From Paraspadella gotoi (lineage: Eukaryota > Chaetognatha), in contig CM119268.1 of the NCBI GenBank assembly GCA_051294375.1, positions 18,430,005-18,494,004 of the forward strand: a DNA stretch of 64,000 nt. The letters are read 5' to 3'. This document shows positions 1 to 13,003 of this stretch, one piece after another. How positions within the stretch are numbered: the first letter of the stretch is position 1; every line of letters begins with the position of its first letter. A model generated the notes under the pieces. That model saw only the letters and a list, made by a program, of their open reading frames with translations. It was not told where the DNA came from and ran no database searches. The translations under genes and the position numbers were made by a program.

Positions 1-46
1 CAACATCAAGCAGAAAGCGTCCATCTGCCAATGATGAAGGAAGAAG

Positions 47-83
<37 letters not shown>

Positions 84-618
84 CTCTCTCCTCTCTGCTC
101 TCTCTCTCTCCTCTGCCCTCCCAAAACGCTCTTAAACCCTTAAATCCGGAGCTTCAGAAAATCCTCGCGGAAAGCTGCTCCGAGTTTGTTCCGTCCTAAA
201 AATCTGTGGTTCCGTTTTACAACGGCCGATGCGAGAAAAAAAAGTAGGAATGTCTACCATTATAACTCATAATATCATTATTGATTTTACCTTCAAACGA
301 CCCTCCATTCTTGTTTCCCGCTCACACTTACTAATGTGTACTACACTTACGAGTGTGAGTAACTGGTTAGCAATAAGACTATCAGTAATAAGTATGTAGT
401 ATTTTGTATTTTCTTCTATGTTGAAAAAGAAATTACAAAGATTTGTGTCCTATGATTAAAAAAATTCAAAAGAGGAAGAAGTAATGAAAAATACAAAGGG
501 AGACAAAAAAGAATAGGAAAAAAAATAAATGGAATATTCCTAGCATCGGATATCCCTCAATGGAATATGTGGGCACCTGTATTCTTCAGAATTTGAAATC
601 AAATCTGGATTCTTCTCT

Positions 619-664
<46 letters not shown>

Positions 665-697
665 CCTTTACTCTTCCCCTTCCCATCCTCCTTTCTG

Positions 698-736
<39 letters not shown>

Positions 737-768
737 CCTTTTTTTTTTTTTTTATTTTTTTTTTTTTT

Positions 769-802
<34 letters not shown>

Positions 803-1265
803 CCTTCTCATTGTTCTCTCCTTCATTAGTTCTTTCAATATTTACTTTCTCTCGCTCGACATTGTCTTTTTTCCACACGAATGAAAGACGTTGAGTCAAT
901 AGACAGTAGCTACTGTTTTTTTGTTAAGATAAACTATAAACTATTGTTAAAAACTATGTTGGAGCACGCAAATCACCAGACGTTATCTCCTACATTTAAA
1001 ATTAAAACGTCTAAATGATATCTTTTGTAATTTTAACATTCGAAGTAAATGATTTAAACATACATTATTCGCCAAAATGTCTAATTCTGTCTATATACGC
1101 CATGCTGTGACTAAAACGTGAGCCACAACGTTAATGAGCAGCACTTCGCCCGTCGTTTTTTGACCTCACAGACCGACCTGACTTTGCAAGATGGTTCTCC
1201 AGAAAGCAACTTCCCTAGAGCGATTCTCTCTCTCTCTCCACTCCTCTATCTCCTCTCTCTTCTTC
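1..1265. other. Gene-poor, simple-repeat-rich left edge
   Basis: No gene could be supported here. The stretch holds (CT)n tracts at about 50-120, 625-665 and 1225-1265, and a very long T-rich tract at about 700-802. An 8-bp inverted repeat (CTCACACT / AGTGTGAG) lies near 313-355. A short reading frame after the first CT tract (about 135-210) looks mildly coding but has no convincing splice acceptor. Confidence 0.6.
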
Positions 1266-1724
1266 TGTTGCGGGTTTTTCTCTCATAAAAACAAACGCTA
1301 TACAGGGTTAAGCAGTCCATTATAATTCCATTTAGTAATAAAGGACGCGATTCCAATTTGACATTATTAAACTATATAGATAAATCATAAGGACAGAATG
1401 TGAATAAGCGAGACAAACATGATAGACGAGGACAACGCTTAAATCTAAAGAGAATTTAAGTATTAATTTCACAAATAATTTAAATATTCAACAAAAATAT
1501 ACCTCTGGTTGCATCATATAATCAAGAAAACCTTAGTTTCAATAAGTTTAATTCTCTTAAATACTACTTTGACAATAAGAGCTAGAATTGAGGTTGGAAA
1601 AATAAGGAACTTTAAACAATAGAAAGCAGGAATATTAAATCACGATTCTGACTCTAAATATAGGTTCGTTTCCTTGATTCGAACGGACGAGTTAACTCAG
1701 ATAAATCATTAAATATCTCTAACA
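1266..1724 (-). repeat. 3' LTR of the BEL/Pao element
   Basis: This is a direct repeat of 7574-8007. The two copies align along their whole length and differ almost entirely by single-base insertions and deletions, not substitutions. On the plus strand it runs from TGTTGCGGG to ATCTCTAACA. It is the 3' LTR because pol is read on the minus strand. Confidence 0.8.
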
Positions 1725-1939
1725 ATACCCGCTGTGCAAAGTGCAACATTATGGATTTTTGTTTAAAAGCAAGTTGGGACAGCGATCAATTCGATTCCAA
1801 AACAAGGAACAGTAGAATATCGGTAATAAAAACTTCATTAAATGAATTTCTTAAAACAAGCTTGGAATAAAATAATAAAAGTGATAATTTTACAAGTATT
1901 TACAATAAAACATTAAACGACAATTTCATCACATTTACT

Positions 1940-4900
1940 TCTCTGGATAATCTCACAGTCTTCATTGTCGATTTGCTTATTCAAGCAGAACTACTTTGGT
2001 TCTATCGCGATCAAACAATTTTCGTTAGCGTACGGACTGTAAGCGACGAAATGGTTCGTCGAATGCACGGCGTGATATACGAGCGACCATTTTCTCGCGA
2101 GCCAATATCATCAACAAGGAACTACGTCGTCAACCTCGCAGATTTCGCTGAGATGACGTCCATTTGCCCTGTTGAACGTGTAATTATTCGTTCGCCATCT
2201 TTTTCCAAAAGCAGTTAGCAAGGCTTAAGACTGTTCAAGCTGTACGGCCGTTTCTTCACAATTGGGACAGGAGTCGAGCGCGATTGCTGACAACCCAGGG
2301 GAAAGATCATTTCAGGGTAAGAGACGGGATCGCGAGGTCATTGAAAACGTGGTAAGAGGGCGTCGATTAATAATCTTTCTGTATAGTATCATGGTTTCAA
2401 TATTTCATCAGTGACTTCCTTTTATCCAATAGAAGTGAAGAGTCTTCTTGACCGTGCGGATTAGTTCCCAGATGCTCCCAATGAGTGATCCTGGAGGTTG
2501 AAATCGCATTCCAATCCTTTCTCCGTAGTTCTTCTGGTAAGTCTTGTTGTAGGCTTTGAGTGCAGCTTTAAGCTCTCTATCTGCGCCTTAAAATTTGTAC
2601 ATTATGCTATAAAGGATGCGAACCTGACGGCGTCCTGGAATCGAAGAAGCATTTATAAAAATGATGTAGAAATATTTTTACAACTTCCAAATGACAGCTC
2701 TCATCCGGAGCAAGTAAATAACGCAATCCATCTTTTTTGTCTACGATATATCTTAACATTAAAGGGCACAAAGGTCAACGCCTGAAGCTTCAAAATGGTA
2801 ACCTAGTTCAATCTTATTGCGGAAGTGGCGCATCTTCTGCTCTCTGTCTGCGATGAGACTTGCAAGCATACATTTCGGATAATTTCTTCGTGTTTGACGT
2901 CAGATAGATCCAATATTTTTGTCTAATTGAGCATGAACCTGTTCTCCGGCGTGTGTTCATTATATGAGTAATTCTAATAAGCTTTCTACCTGAGGTGACT
3001 TCGCTGGAGATCGCGGATGCGGTCTCATAACGCTCATTTGCTCGATGCAGTCGACTCGACACGGAGAATGCCGTCGTCGTCGATGAACGGATCTAAATCT
3101 CGAATGGAGAAACTTTAGAGCGTAATTCTTGTCGAATCTCAGGTCACGATGTATGACTTAAAAAATTTAATTCATTTCAAGGCTTCACTTTGTATATTTT
3201 AAATTGCTTTTCTGCTAAATTTGTTTCTCTATTTCGTGCTAAATTTTTGCTTTTGTCGGTTTTATTTCTTAGGTTAGCAAATAGCGTAAGAATCTTTGAT
3301 AAAATAATTACTCTAAAAACAAGTTTGACCATTGAGATAAGTTACTGATATTTTTTCTTAAAATTCGTTCTCAGTTAATTCACTAGTTTTTATAAACATT
3401 AATCTCTACTTTAATTTCGTCATGATAATGAATCTCGTCACCTGTCGCCATTCGGCGGCATTTGCCAAAAAGGCGGACTTGATGGAAAAGGACCAAGCGT
3501 CTGAATTTCCGCGAGATGCTCGGAACAATATCGCGGGTTTTGATCTGTAGGAACTAATGCATTGCGACGGGAGGAAATTCATGGATGTTTCTAATCTGTT
3601 TGCAAAGAAAGCCTTAAAACGTGTAAATTATTTCGTATATGTTTTAATACGCAATCGCATCAATCCAAAATAAACCTTGATAAACTCTTGTTCATTTCCT
3701 GCATTAGAAATTTAAATATTTCAGTTGATATTACTGCAGCGGTTAATTCTAAAGCGTGGATGTCTTTTAGAACCAAAACTGTACATTGTATAGACAACTC
3801 GTGATTTGCTAATAAAATTGAAACATGAATTTGTCAAAAATATCTACCAACGTAAATAAGCGACGCGCCGTATCCGTCTTGTAACATCTGAGAAAGTAAT
3901 GAAGTTCAATTGACCTTATTTCTCCTAGTTCTGATGACTTATCCGCGGGGATGAGAGTTTTCAATTCCAAGAGGTTTGTGCACTCAAGAAGGGAGAAGTT
4001 GTTCGGGATTGTTCATCCAATCGTAGCTTGAGAACGCAAATATTTCTGTAATAACTTTTTTGCTATACAAAATAAAAGGGCCGCGAATCCTAATGATAAA
4101 TATTAGAGGCAGTGAGGATAAAACTTGACGTTTGTCTAATATCTTTTCCCCCTTTTAAATTCCACTACTAAGAATTTAAACAATCACTACCAAGATCAAA
4201 GCGATCAAGGTTCGATCTGTAAAGATTCGCCGCTTCAGCAAATCTTCTTCTTGTGGACAGCTTGGCTGTTCTCTCCGATGTAAATGCAATTCCTGCTGTT
4301 TTTCCATTTGGACAAACGGAATCCCACTTCAGAGTGTTCATCAACCTGATCTGTAATCGCTAGCCAAAAAGACATTTAAAAACTTTTTCGTCATATCGTC
4401 TACATAACATTTCTTAAAATAGTTTCATTGTTTCTAAATCATAAAAGGCTTATTATTTTAGCATGGTATTGTAAAGCAAAATAAGCAATAGCACTGAGGG
4501 CTGTTCCAAACATTAATGTTATTCTTACATATAATTCATCCATTTTTTTCGTCTTTCCAAAACCAAAATCGTTGAGCGTCGCATCTTTCTCGTCATCGAA
4601 TCTGGTTTAAATTCTTAATATTGCCATTAAAACTATAGATCTTTACGAATCGTGTGAGACACTGCAGATATTACATAAGTCTGGACTGAAGAAGTGCAGA
4701 ATTTAATGAATTCCTTTTGATCACTTTGGCATGTGAATATCTTACTTTGCCTGTTTTCAGATTAGATACAAATATCAATGGCATGATCCAATGTCGTCCT
4801 TTCAATTCTTCATCTGATTTTCAATCACGTTGCAGACCGTCATTAATCCATTTATTTACCTCTCAATACAGATTTTTTCATATTCAGGTCTTTTTTCCAA

Positions 4901-7560
4901 CTTGGTCGGAGTCTTTTTAGGCGATCGGCGGCCATCTGAGAACATGAGGCAGATTCAAATTCATCGCGGCCTCGGCTGCTTCTTTCCAAGGCACTCAACT
5001 TGATATTTTCCTCAATAATTGAATTGATATTTAACATTTAATTACTTTTGATCATTACGGAAAAACCATCTTTTCGAATGGATTCATTGGAAATATGACT
5101 AAAGAACACTACTGCTAATTAGTTCTGTGTTTCAGCTGCATGCATTGCTTCGAGACTCTCGTTTGGACGTCACGACATGTGGACGCGATGCCATCCCATT
5201 TAGTTTGGAAAGCATAGGGAAAATTGCCACCCGCGCGTATCGGTCGGAGACGCATGAAGGATTGATGTATCTGTGCTATAATTAAATCAATATCATTTGA
5301 ACTTAATTTTCTTACTTTATCCTTAGATGTTCATAGGAGTCAATTCTGATGTAGTTGGAGTGTCACGTTTCGTTGGAGAGAATATCACAATATGACTCAG
5401 AAGCGTCTCTGAATGTCATTTTCCAAAGAATTAATTGTAAATTTTAGTAGTAATTGCGATTTTCCATTTTAACATAAATCTAAGTAGAAACCTGCATAAT
5501 TTCTATTAGTTGAGAATCTAAATAATTAAATCGTCTTTGAACAACACGTGCGATACTTCCAGTATCAACAAGGCATAAACATTTCTACATTGTCATTGTA
5601 AGTTAATTTACTGCAACAATAGGGCGAAAATATTTTGAAGAAGAAACCTTCGTCAGTCGCGCTTTGAACGTTGGCGTCGTTGCTTGCTGTTGAGGCAAGG
5701 ATCCTGAAGGAGCAGCTGGAGAATCAGATGGAGGAGAGTGCAATGGTTTCTATTTTACATTTTTCACAAATAATATTTGAACGACAATTTAACTCATATG
5801 CATATCCAAAACATGAAACATAATTTATTTTTTTTAAAGATTGAAATTTTCTTATCAGGTTAATTCAATAAATTTTTTACACTTACTTAAATGGTGGAAC
5901 TCTTCACATAATTTACATTCTTATAATACCGTACCTTGCTTATTTGACTTGATTTTTATAACCTGAAGATTACAAATTTTATTTTCTGTTAACGCTGTAG
6001 CCAGATTTCGCCGCGGTTTCTCGTTCCTTCTTAACGTTAACCTGAGCTTTGGAAAAGGAGAATCTTTCATTTTTACGTGACGATCTAAAAAGTCAAAAAG
6101 TTTGAAAAATTCAAAACACATCCTTTTTCTATTGCAAATTTATAATGATATCTAATCCATTATTCTAAACGTGAGGATTCTTCGTTAATCACCTTTTTCA
6201 CGCTTCCATTGACCTGAATCACAGATCATTACTCAAAATGGCAATCTTTTCAGCTCTCTAAGTCGAAAATTAATCTCTAATTTATTAACATCATCAGCTT
6301 CATTTCTTTTTTGAGAATCTCGCAACGTTCTGACGCGGTGTGTTGACGATGCCCAATAATGACGAAGGCGCTTTTACCAATTGAGAGCCTCTGATCATCG
6401 GCGTGGTACTTAAATTCGCGAATTGCTCTGTGGTTCGTCTTGTCCATGCATAATTATAATATTAATTTTGTCAGAAACCTGGCATTGATTCAACATCAGC
6501 TTGAAACTGAAAAGAAAACTTTCCAATGTGAAAGGATTCCCGTCAAACTTATCCTTTCGTAGGACGAATCTTCAGTCAAATTTGTGACCTAAAATAGCTG
6601 CTAAGTCAACCTGCTGAAAAAGCTTCTCAGTAGTTGAATATAGCAGATAGATGGGCAAGAAAGTAAGGATTGTTTGACGAAGTAGCTCGCGGTTGAGCAC
6701 GACATTCTCTGGGAGGGTCAGGTTGAGGAGCATTTGAGGAGTAATTCGAGTATACAGTTACATGACATTTTTCTCCACAACGCATTGAGCATCACCTGAT
6801 AGCCCAGGAAGCCACTTTTCTTGAGCGTCGTTCCCGAAGATCGCAATTTCACGAACTGTCATCGTCAGCTATGATAATCTATTTCAAATTAATTATTTTG
6901 TCCATCTTACTTATCTTCGTCTGTTTTAATTTTAAAGTAGTTCTTGATTTTCTTTATTTCTTCCTCTAAATGTTTATTTATTTTTTCTAATGATTCTTAT
7001 ATGCACATACCTTTGTCTGACTTTATCTGTGAACTTACGTTACTTCTATTTCTCATCTTTAGATTGAATTCAATTTGGAACCAGTGTAGGTAGAGCGAAA
7101 ATCTTAATTCAGTGCCTTTTATATTTCTTCACGAATTCCAAGCCACTTGCTGTAATGATGTAGCACTTCAAGATTGATTTTAAAGCTTCGTCGCATGATG
7201 ATCTTCCTCGACGCAGAGAGATTATTCTTCAACTATCCTTCATCGTTGATAAATGCTGTACTTCCGTCCAGAGGGCAATGTAGATCTGCTCTTTAATTTT
7301 GAGATCATCTCTTATTTCGGCGAAAATACATTGGCATTCCTCAGACATTTTCGTATATCTCTTCGCTAGTCGTCATTTAAGTCATAACAATTCTTACTTG
7401 ATAAAAGGTTCCGGAAGGGTTGATGGAATACCAGAGACGTAATCCGTCTTTGATTGAGCTGCTTCGTGATGAATTCAACCAAGATCATGTAAGTTCTCGA
7501 GGTTTTCATTGATGGAATAGCTCAATGTGGCAAAGTCCAAGGCAATTATTTTTCATTTCA
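1940..7560 (-). pseudogene. BEL/Pao gag-pol polyprotein, frame broken by indels
   Basis: The polyprotein is in pieces across all three minus frames. Reverse transcriptase is marked by YVDDM at 4391-4405, followed by GFRLSKW near 4303-4330. A GP/FL-type stretch lies at about 3440-3545. The integrase zinc-finger region at about 2814-3062 ends CKSHRRQRAEDAPLPQ. The integrase core follows at about 2420-2610, with TNF, then ADRELKAALKAYNK, then RFQPPGSLIGSIWE. Region 4852-5037 has a basic, coding-like frame that probably lies at the start of RT. The gag and protease parts (about 5.1-7.5 kb) cannot be resolved. Whether the breaks are real decay or sequencing error cannot be settled here; the indel-only pattern favours error. 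Confidence 0.75.
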
Positions 7561-7573
7561 CAGAGATTAAGAA

Positions 7574-8007
7574 TGTGCGGTTTTCTCTCATAAACAAACG
7601 CTATACAGGTTTAAGCAGTCCAATTATAATTCATTTAGTAATAAAACGCATTCCATTTGACATTATTAACGTATATAGATAAACATAAGAAAATGTGAAT
7701 AACGAAGACAAAATGAATAGACGAGCAAACGCTTAAATCTAAAGAATTTAAGTATTAATTCACAATAATTTCAAATATTCACAAAAATATTACTCTGGTG
7801 CTCATATAATCAAGAAAACCTTAGTTTCAATAAGTTTAATTCTCTTAAATACTACTTTTGACAATAAGAAGCTAAATTGAGGTTGGGAAAAATAAGAAAC
7901 TTAAACCAATAGAAAGCAGATTATTAAATACGATTCTGATCTAAATATAGTTCGTTTCCTTGATTCAACGGACAGAGTTAAACTCAATAAATCATTAAAT
8001 ATCTAAC
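7574..8007 (-). repeat. 5' LTR of the BEL/Pao element
   Basis: This copy matches 1266-1724. It runs from TGTGCGG to ATCTAAC on the plus strand and is followed directly by a CT tract, as the other copy is preceded by one. It would carry the promoter of the element, reading leftwards. Confidence 0.8.
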
Positions 8008-8044
8008 CTCTCTCTCTTCCTCTCTCTCTCTCTTTTCTCTTCAG

Positions 8045-8161
8045 GAATCGCAGAGCCTCTCGCAGGAATCTTTATCCCGTCCCCAGAGAAAAACGGAAGA
8101 AAAGGAAGAGTGGCTGAAGGAGGATGAAGAGGAGGAGGAGAGAGAGGAAAGGTTTGTTTGA
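8045..8161 (+). CDS. Possible terminal exon with an acidic tail
   Basis: A strong polypyrimidine tract ending TTCTCTTCAG is followed by an open phase-0 frame of 38 codons and a TGA stop. The peptide begins ESQSLSQESLSRPQRK and continues with a Glu/Asp-rich stretch ending EERFV. If real, it is the last exon of a plus-strand gene whose intron was entered by the BEL/Pao element. No upstream exon could be assigned, so it may equally be chance coding-like sequence in purine-rich DNA. I do not recognise the protein. Confidence 0.3.
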   Translation, partial: ESQSLSQESLSRPQRKTEEKEEWLKEDEEEEEREERFV

Positions 8162-9812
8162 ATACGAAAAAAGGTAAGTAAAAGAAAAGAAAGGTGAGTA
8201 AAAAGAAAAAAAGAATAAAAAGAAAAAAAACCCGTTCTGACGGGAAGTCTCTGAAAAGTACGACTCGGGTTTAAGAGCTCCACATGTGGAGGTGTTAAAA
8301 AAAACTTTTGAAGACATTGAGAGAATCTTTTAGATGAACAAATGAACAATGAGCAACGCAAAAGGAATATTAAACATACAAGTTTACATCCGGACAAATA
8401 TCCAATATGGGAATCTTTGAGAAATGGCATATTTAGTAGAACTTTTTTTTTCTTTCTTGACCACTTTGAGTTGAGATTCCGCCCAAGAGGCCTCTCAAGA
8501 GATTCATCAATACAATCTCATTCTCATCTTATTTATTCGTCATCATTTTCAAATTTCCAGTGAACTCTCTCGTGGTTTACGTTCCCTATTTGTTTCATTT
8601 GTCACTTAATAAATGCTATTTCTTGAGATTGTAAATTGCGCGCAAACGAAAACTAATAAAAACTTCGTGTAAAGGTTTCTCTCAATAATTTTCTTTTAAA
8701 AAACACGACAAGGTCGATTGAATTTTTTTTTTTTTTTAAACGTCAAAAATTTTGCAAATAATATGATTTCAATGTTTCATACTTAAAACTGCGACTTATT
8801 GACCGGACTTCCTCCACTTTATAAACTATCTCGTCTTTCTTTTAATCTTCTTAATCTATCTTCATTCCATCCCCTTTTATCATTCCCCACATGGATTTTC
8901 TCCACTGCTTATATCCAAACTCTCTCCCGCCTCCATAGTTCGTCGTCGCACAAACGAAAACTCCGCCTCTTAGTTTAAAGGACCGAAGAGGGGGGGGGAA
9001 GGAGGGCGGTTTCCCCCCGGGAGGGGGCGTCCTGGGACCGTGTCATCTATTTTCACATTACTCGACTTGAATACAAAAAGACTCTCTCTCTCTCTCTCTC
9101 TCTCTNNNNNNNNNNNNNNNNNNNNNNNNNAGCCCGGAACTCGGTTTACTCGTTTTACCAAGTGGAATATTTTTTTTTTTTGTAAAAAAAAAAAGAGAGA
9201 GAGGGAGAAGAGGGAGAGAGAGAGAGAGAGGGAGAGAGAGAGAGACGAGGAGAGAAGAGGATGAGGAGAGAGAAGGAGATGAGAGGAAGAGAGAGAAGGA
9301 GAGAGAGTGGAGTGCAGGGGAGATGGAGAGAGGAGAAGAGAGTGAGAAGAGAGGGAGGAGAAGAGAGAGAGAGAAAGAGAGGAGAGAGAGAGAGAGTAGG
9401 AGAGAGGGAGGAGAGAGAGGAGATGAGCCGGAGAGAGGATAGACGAGAAAAGTTTTCCGCCCAACGATACGAATATTTTAGGTCAACTCTTGTTTATATC
9501 GGCGTGATCTCGGTCCAAGTTTGATTTTTTTATACACGTAACGTTTCCGCTTGCCATCAAAACGCGTTATTAGGTCCATGTTCCTCGACTTTCGTTTACT
9601 CGTTTGCCCCGCCAACGCCACTAATCCAGGTCAGTAATTATTCTTTCACATTTTCTCAAAAACCACGAAAACTCAGCATGTTAAATTTGGATTTTGTATT
9701 GAGAAAGAAGCGCGGAATAAATGGCGATAATAAAGTTTTAGAAGGGAAAGAAATATTAAGAATTTTTCAAAAACGTGGTAAAACAAAGTGAATAATTGTT
9801 TTTTTGTAAAAA

Positions 9813-9844
<32 letters not shown>

Positions 9845-10725
9845 CAGGAGAACGAGAGGAGAGACGGAGATGACGGACGGGAAGAGAGGAGAGAGAAGCC
9901 TGATCTGTTTTTTTTAAACGATTCAGAAAAAGGCCCTGCGGCGCCTATCAACTATATATGTTTATAGAAAGAAAAAAATAATCAGAATTTTTCAAAAATA
10001 CCGAACGACACGCAAGGAGATCGCACACAAAGAAGAGATCAGAGAGAAACTGAAAACCGTCGTTTTTTTAAACGATTCAGAAAAAGGCAGCGCCTAAAAA
10101 AATCATATATTATAATTTAAAAAAATAAATAAAAGAAGGCAAAAAATGTTACAAATGGTTTACATTGGAAACTTTTCCAATTCCAATCCGCAGCTTGTAA
10201 AAGATTTTATTTTTATTTTGTATTAAAATAAGATATAGCTTCTCATAAAAAAATCCCTTTGGAGTCCATTTTATTAGAAATTTAAAAAAATTTTTGATTT
10301 CATCTTCAATATATATACTGCAATATGTAAATTACTTAAAGCATTTCTATATACTAATTTGGATATTATAATTCAGTACTATAATCTCATTGCATATTGC
10401 AGTAAATCAAAGAAGTGGAATCAAACAAAAAAATATTAATCAAATGCTAATAAGAAATATCAAAGCCTATTTTCAAGTGAGAAGCCATATCTAATTTTTT
10501 AACTTACTATGATCGCACACTTTTTTGTAAAAACTTTAGAATAATCATTAATAATTTTTATTTAAAAAAAAACGCGTAAGGACAGCCAAACCTATAAAAG
10601 CGTAGTATTTTTATTTTAAAACAGCGTGACGCGCCCGACGACACGACGACGACGGCACGACGACACGTCACAAAGATCTCACCCGAATCAATATCAAGCC
10701 TGAACCGCTTCGGTCCGGTTCATGG
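8162..10725. other. Low-complexity region with one N gap
   Basis: I found no supportable gene. The stretch includes a long (GA)n-rich block at about 9195-9460, a second GA tract at about 9820-9845, and A/T homopolymers. A GAC-rich patch lies at about 10635-10665. Two partial direct repeats share the block TTTTAAACGATTCAGAAAAA at about 9913 and 10070. A frame starting with ATG at about 9580 and ending in a possible donor (CCAG|gtcagt) is too short to call. Confidence 0.6.
9106..9130. other. 25-N assembly gap
   Basis: Exactly 25 N follow a CT tract. Gaps of the same fixed length occur at 22391-22415 and 49472-49496, which points to a placeholder and not a measured gap. Confidence 0.99.
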
Positions 10726-11271
10726 CTTTGAATAAAAAGATGTCATCAATCGGAGGTGAGACTCAGGGAATAATATCACACCCTTTATTTTCAGAGGACA
10801 ACACTAAGTTCCCCAACTTCCATCCCAAACAATAGATAAATAATATTTAGATTTAATATCTAACTCAAAAAATATCATACAAATAAATAAAATCAATTAA
10901 ATCAAAAAAACTGAAGAGATATTGAAACCAAGTAAGTTTTGCAATTATCAATCTAATATCCATATATTATCATCGGCAGATGGAATCAGAACCAGAATGG
11001 AAGTCGGAAAATCCGTGGACTCGGATGAATCTACTAAGGACTCTCCGATTGGATGAATCAATCGTCGAGAATCAACCAATGAGGCAAGACGGGCTTCATG
11101 CCATCGGAAAACGAGGCCCGTGTCGATGACCGATTGATAATTGTATAAATACTTTACAATTTTGTATTGAATCCATCTGTCTCAAATTCTGAACCATCTT
11201 TGCTTGTTGACTTAAATAAGAATTAAATCCACTTTCGCGTTTCATGTTTGGAATCTGTACTACTTGTACTA

Positions 11272-11345
11272 AATGTGGTGGCAGCGTGCGATTTCTGGAA
11301 CCCACGCTCTTCCGAAGACGACTGGTCTACTTACTTAAATGTTAT
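11272..11345 (-). repeat. Left-arm copy of the tRNA-Leu-like fragment
   Basis: Within the left palindrome arm, the minus strand repeats the tRNA-Leu-like 3' segment seen at 17967-18010, with several small differences. It is a duplicate produced by the palindrome and not an independent locus. Confidence 0.6.
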
Positions 11346-11373
11346 TTAAATAATTCTCTCTCTCTCTCTCACC

Positions 11374-12341
11374 CTATTTCCTTGCTACCGACTCAGCACG
11401 CTTAAAAATCTCATTGTTTCTCGCTGCCCGATTTCTCGCGTCGAAATTCTGCTGGTGAAATCGATTGTCGCCGTTGATGCGCAGAATCGATTCACAGTTG
11501 GGGTGAAGGTCGGATCATCTTGCGTAGTTCTCCAAAGAGTCGAACACCATAAGATTCACACCTAACGTGGGTATAGTCATTATATTTAGTGACAGTGATA
11601 GAAGTTCGCATTGTGACGATCTTTTTCAATTTTGATTGATACCTTTTTCGGCTGCGTAGTGATGTGAGATTTCCAATTTGGCCGGATGAGAAAAGACGAT
11701 GTCCTTCGCTTGAGCGCCCATTTCCAGGACGAGCTCGATCTCCCACTTGGAGGCGCAATCGAATCCCGAACCACCCGGACGAGCGCCTTGATGATTTGAG
11801 GGTCGGTGTGGCCTGTGGGGGGGCACATTTATTTATTTCGTTGGTTCTTATTAAAAAAAGAATAAATGACAATTCATAAAAAAAAAACACTTTTTTTAAA
11901 CGCTTTACGCCAACGTCACAAATGAAACGTCGAAAAAATAATTGATACACAACAAAAGAACGGACCCATAATAGAATTCAAACAGGACCCACCTTAATAT
12001 ATTATAACAGCGTCAAACAGCAACTACGACACATGAAATATAACATCAAATGTCTTCTACAAAATATAACTTTTTAACCTCATGTCAATTTGTCATTTTC
12101 CCCTGTTCTTTAAAACTCCGGAAACGGATTTCAAATCCGAATTACCTTCACGGCGTAAAAAGGCCGAACTCTCGGCATCAAACTGCGCCACTTGACGAGC
12201 CTCTCCGCGCCACTTCCGCTCCACCACCAAAATCACGTCGTCCGTCGATTTTCGTGAAGACAAAATATTTTCTACGGCGACGAGTTTCCTTTGGGTGACG
12301 GCATCGATCGGATTGAGAGACGACATTTGAATGGTGTTCAT
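11374..12341 (-). pseudogene. Inverted, frameshifted copy of ODC-like exons 1-3
   Basis: Minus-strand blocks at 12146-12341, 11643-11812 and about 11374-11561 match exons 1, 2 and 3 of the intact gene at 16967-17919, with the same splice sites in mirrored order. Exon 1 starts MNTIQMSSLNPIDAVTQRKL as in the intact copy and then loses frame. Differences are single-base gains or losses. Exons 4 and 5 are absent because the arm ends in intron 3. I read this as the noisy half of a fold-back; a real partial inverted duplication is the less likely alternative. Confidence 0.8.
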
Positions 12342-12443
12342 GGTGAAATTTAATGGTGAGAAAATATTGCTCCGCGTTGAAAATTAAAAGAAAGGAGAAT
12401 GGAAAAAATAAAAAATTACGAAGCGCAAAAAGTGAGTGAGTGA

Positions 12444-12567
<124 letters not shown>

Positions 12568-12925
12568 CCATAAAATGTAATTGGGGATAAAGAAATTAAG
12601 AGTCGGTAAAAAAAGGTTTCTGAGTTAAACCTGACCACATCCTTTCTTAGGACAAGGAAAATAAAAGACAATCTGAAATGACCTCAAAATAGAAAATTCT
12701 GGGATGAATGAAAACATAAAGCGAACAAATAACCGAATTTTAAGTTAGGTGAGGCTGGGGATTGGTCGCTCCTGTGATGTTTTCGTGAGAAGTACAAAAA
12801 AACATAAAAATCATATTTTTTTAAAAAAAATACAGAAATTAATTTCGGTTTGCGAAATGATTTCATTCACCGAGGCTGCTTCTCAATTATTCCTTTCGAG
12901 AGAATGTTCTAAATCATATAAGATG

Positions 12926-13003
<78 letters not shown>

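Larger units (their letters stand above)
1266..8007 (-). mobile_element. BEL/Pao-type LTR retrotransposon, near full length
   Basis: The element is about 6.7 kb, with direct LTRs of about 430-460 bp around an internal region of about 5.85 kb, and is read on the minus strand. The LTRs start TGTTAG and end GCAACA in element orientation (TG...CA). The order of recognisable pol pieces (RT, then the GP.FL-like region, then the zinc-binding and core integrase) fits BEL/Pao pol and not Ty1/copia. The integrase tail of the type FQPP...IWE is the BEL/Pao form. It sits inside a (CT)n tract, so the target duplication cannot be read. A purine-rich stretch AGCGGGTAT next to the 3' LTR (about 1725-1735) suits a polypurine tract. 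I saw no clear tRNA primer site. Frames are broken by many small indels. Confidence 0.82.

Noticed and set aside
560-829. A Phe/Ser-rich open frame.
   Set aside because: It is a translation of CT and T tracts.
2217-2318. A plus-strand phase-0 exon-like segment (LARLKTVQAVRPFLHNWDRS).
   Set aside because: It lies just beyond the integrase core of the minus-strand element, and no neighbouring plus-strand exon fits.
5145-5285. A plus-strand open frame after CAG (LHALLRDSRLDVTTCGRDAI).
   Set aside because: It is inside the retrotransposon and is also open on the minus strand, with no linked exons.
7400-7492. A plus-strand exon-like frame (VPEGLMEYQRRNPSLIELLR) with a good gtaagt donor.
   Set aside because: It lies inside the BEL/Pao element, next to its 5' LTR. 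Other plus-strand exon-like pieces in 1.9-7.5 kb also turned out to be shadows of minus-strand pol.
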